The notes under the pieces were generated by a model. That model saw nothing but the letters and a program-made list of their open reading frames with translations, was not told the origin of the DNA and made no database searches. From contig JAYVEG010000093.1 of the NCBI GenBank assembly GCA_043748985.1, positions 1-15,997 of the forward strand: a stretch of 15,997 nt of DNA. The letters are read 5' to 3'. Positions 14,126 to 15,997 of the stretch are shown piece by piece. The first letter of the stretch is position 1. The number at the start of each line of letters is the position of its first letter. This DNA is from JBBROS01 sp043748985 (GTDB lineage: Bacteria; Pseudomonadota; Alphaproteobacteria; Acetobacterales; Acetobacteraceae). The position numbers and the translations under genes were made by a program.

Positions 14126-15526
14126 ATGACCGATTCCGTGCCGTCGCTGACTGGGCATGTGGCTGAATTCGTGGCGGGCGTGGTGCCGGGGGACATTCCG
14201 GACGACGTCATCGAACTGGGGCGGAAGTCGATCCTGGACGGGCTCGGGCTGGCGCTGGCGGGGGCGGTGGCAGAGAGCGGGCATATCGTGACCGCGTATC
14301 TCGCCGATCTTGGGTTCTCGAAGGGGGACAGCACCGTGCTGGGGACGGCGTTGCGGTTGCCGGCGCGGTTTTCGGCCTTCGCCAACGGCATCGCGATCCA
14401 TGCCGACGACTTCGACGACACGCAGTTGGCGGTGGCGAAGGACCGCGTCTATGGGCTGCTGATGCATCCCACGGCCCCGGTGCTGCCGGCGGTGCTTGCG
14501 GTGGCGGAGCGGGAGGGCGCCAGCGGGGCGGCGTTCGTGGCAGCGTATCACGTGGGGATCGAGGTGTGCTGCAAGGTGGCCGAGGCGGTGGCTCCGCGGC
14601 ATTACCAGGACGGGTTCCACACGACGGGGACGTGCGGGACATTCGGGGCGGCGGCTGGGGTTGCGAACCTGCTGCGGATGGATGCCGCCAGCACCGCCGT
14701 CGTGCTGGGCATGGCCGGCAGCCAGTCGGCGGGGCTGCGGGAGAACTTCGGGAGCATGACGAAGCCGTTCCATCCAGGGCGGTCGGCCGAGAGCGGGGTG
14801 CTGGCGGCGGATCTGGTGCGGCGGGGATGGTCGGCGACGTCGATCATCCTGGAGGCGCGGCGCGGGTTCTATCATGCGGCGGCGGGTGGTTATGACGATG
14901 CGGCGATCCGGGGCCGGCTGGGCGCACCTTGGACGTTCGCAATGCCGGGTGTGTCGATCAAGCCGTACCCGTCGGGGTCGTTGACGCATCCGGGGATGTC
15001 GTTGCTCGAGCGGCTGATCGCGGCGCATGACATCCGGGCGGAGCAGGTCTTGCGGGTCCGGGTCGGCACCAACAACCACATGCCGACGACCTTGTTGCAC
15101 AACGATCCGCAGACGGAGCTGCAGGCGAAATTCTCGATGCAGTTCTCAATGGCGATCCTGCTGTTGCGGCGCCGGGCCGGGTTGCGGGATTATACGGATG
15201 AGACGGTGCGCTCGCCGGAGGTGCGGGCGATGATGGGACGGGTGGAGTTCCATGTCGATCCGGTGGCGGATGCGGCCGGGTTCGACAAGATGACGACGCT
15301 GATCGAGGTGCATCTGGTGGACGGCCAGGTGATCCGCGGCCAGGCGGATTTCGGCAAGGGCAGTCCGGCCGATCCGATGAGCTGGGACGAGGTCGCGGCG
15401 AAGTTCGCCGACTGCGCCGGGTATGGCGGGCTGGGTGCGGGGGCCATCAGGCAGGTGGTTGCGATGGTGGCGGAGTTGGAAACGGTCGCCGATATCCGAT
15501 CGTTGACGAGTCTTTTGGCCGGCTAA
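14126..15526 (+). CDS. MmgE/PrpD family protein, copy 2
   Basis: A 466-residue MmgE/PrpD-family protein. Family blocks are ILDGLGLALAG, NGIAIHADDFDDT (87-99), GFHTTGTCG (163-171), TKPFHPG (212-218), IKPYPSGSLTHPG (278-290) and FSMQFSMAI (336-344). These match the catalytic-cleft segments of the family more closely than copy 1, where TH after KPYP is replaced by TQ and TKPFHPG by TKRMHAG. The reaction is probably dehydration, decarboxylation or epimerisation of a small carboxylate; the sequence does not decide which. The start is the ATG at 14126, preceded by AAAGGGGGG and 24 bases after the GntR stop, so it is the last gene of the rightward operon. The stop lies inside the tail of the convergent small gene at 15447-15854. 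Confidence 0.92.
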   Translation: MTDSVPSLTGHVAEFVAGVVPGDIPDDVIELGRKSILDGLGLALAGAVAESGHIVTAYLADLGFSKGDSTVLGTALRLPARFSAFANGIAIHADDFDDTQLAVAKDRVYGLLMHPTAPVLPAVLAVAEREGASGAAFVAAYHVGIEVCCKVAEAVAPRHYQDGFHTTGTCGTFGAAAGVANLLRMDAASTAVVLGMAGSQSAGLRENFGSMTKPFHPGRSAESGVLAADLVRRGWSATSIILEARRGFYHAAAGGYDDAAIRGRLGAPWTFAMPGVSIKPYPSGSLTHPGMSLLERLIAAHDIRAEQVLRVRVGTNNHMPTTLLHNDPQTELQAKFSMQFSMAILLLRRRAGLRDYTDETVRSPEVRAMMGRVEFHVDPVADAAGFDKMTTLIEVHLVDGQVIRGQADFGKGSPADPMSWDEVAAKFADCAGYGGLGAGAIRQVVAMVAELETVADIRSLTSLLAG

Positions 15527-15854
15527 GCCGCACGAGGTGGGCAGCAGGCCGGGTGTGGCGCCGGTCGCCTGGCATGGCTTTGTTGATGGCTGTTCGTGCC
15601 CTCCGCAGCAGGTGTTGGAAGACGCGCCACCGCCTTGCGGGCGCCTCCATGTCGATCACGACCTTGCAGCGGCCGATGGCCTGGTCGGCTGCGGTAAAGC
15701 CGCCCGGATCGCCCCTGCGACGGTTCGAGACGGGCCATCCGTCGACGAAGGCTGACCACTTGTATTCAGCTAAGCCGCTTGGCCGCACCACGATGCGCCG
15801 GCCGCGATACGTTGACGAGTGCATGATTTCGGGTCGGAGCGAACTGCGGTCCAT
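15447..15854 (-). CDS. Small hypothetical protein
   Basis: Unrecognised 135-residue protein. The first 70 or so residues look like a real small domain (TYRGRRIVVRP, EYKWSAFVDGWPV, then a helix TAADQAIGRCKVVIDMEA). The rest is basic and Pro-rich and could be spurious. The ATG at 15854 follows AAAGGAGG (15873-15866) with 11 intervening bases, the strongest ribosome site in this part, which supports translation. An internal ATG at residue 11 is an alternative start. The last 80 bases overlap the 3' end of the PrpD-like gene on the other strand, so the C-terminal end may be extended by chance or by mutation of an earlier stop. Confidence 0.5.
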   Translation of the reverse strand: MDRSSLRPEIMHSSTYRGRRIVVRPSGLAEYKWSAFVDGWPVSNRRRGDPGGFTAADQAIGRCKVVIDMEAPARRWRVFQHLLRRARTAINKAMPGDRRHTRPAAHLVRLSRPKDSSTIGYRRPFPTPPPSQPPA

Positions 15855-15997
15855 GTCTCACGCCGCCTCCTTTCGGCTACGCACGCCTGTCGGGATCGAC
15901 TTCCGGCGTGCTGCGCCACTGTCGTGCTGGATAACTGAATATAAATTTAACATCGGCGGAAACGACCGCAACCTGCCCGCCCTGCGGTGCGACCCCA
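15855..15997. other. Non-coding right edge with AT-rich patch; possible fragment of zinc-ribbon coding sequence
   Basis: Upstream of the small - strand gene lies a short AT-rich stretch (15930-15950) in otherwise GC-rich DNA, a plausible promoter location, although no good -35/-10 pair is visible. From 15959 to the window end the + strand reads ETTATCPPCGATP, containing a CPPCG zinc-knuckle motif. This frame has a stop at 15932-15934 and no ATG, GTG or TTG after it. It is either a gene remnant or chance. Confidence 0.25.

Noticed and set aside
13316..15100. 594-codon open frame on the - strand
   Set aside because: It is antisense to the GntR and PrpD copy 2 genes, rich in Arg/His/Pro/Gln with no recognisable domain.

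Overview
The window is very G+C-rich, densely packed DNA with many ATGA-type gene overlaps and GTG/TTG starts. It looks like a chromosome segment of an alphaproteobacterium. My best guess is Rhodospirillales/Acetobacteraceae, from the style of the proteins and from a ribA - unknown - L,D-transpeptidase gene block that I associate with that group. This is inference, because no rRNA or other marker is present.

Left part (1-6277), envelope and housekeeping. An ABC-2 polysaccharide exporter (permease plus an ATPase cut by the window edge) reads leftward. A lipoprotein lytic transglycosylase with a C-terminal SPOR domain reads rightward. A leftward group holds a RibA-type GTP cyclohydrolase II with a degenerate RibB-like N-terminal half, a conserved-looking unknown protein, and a small YkuD-type L,D-transpeptidase. 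An OmpR-family response regulator follows on the + strand. Several of these genes act on peptidoglycan or the cell surface.

Right part (6304-15526), a transport and catabolism cluster with a mirrored layout. Leftward from a divergent promoter at about 9547-9589 run a periplasmic solute-binding protein, an MmgE/PrpD-family protein and an SDR-fold protein. Rightward run an ABC ATPase, a second solute-binding protein closely related to the first, a fused two-domain permease, a GntR/FCD regulator and a second, distant MmgE/PrpD protein. One transporter core therefore appears to be served by two paralogous binding proteins, each arm carrying its own PrpD-like enzyme. The likely role is uptake and breakdown of a small organic acid or related compound, under GntR control. 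The substrate cannot be read from the sequence.

The divergent promoter region is a perfect 10-bp inverted repeat whose two arms each carry an outward-facing TTGACA. The SDR protein has lost the usual Asn, Ser and Tyr of its catalytic tetrad. Both are highlighted as findings.

Right edge (15527-15997): one small hypothetical gene on the - strand with a strong ribosome binding site, then an AT-rich patch and a possible zinc-ribbon coding fragment cut by the window end. No tRNA, rRNA, CRISPR array or complete mobile element was seen.
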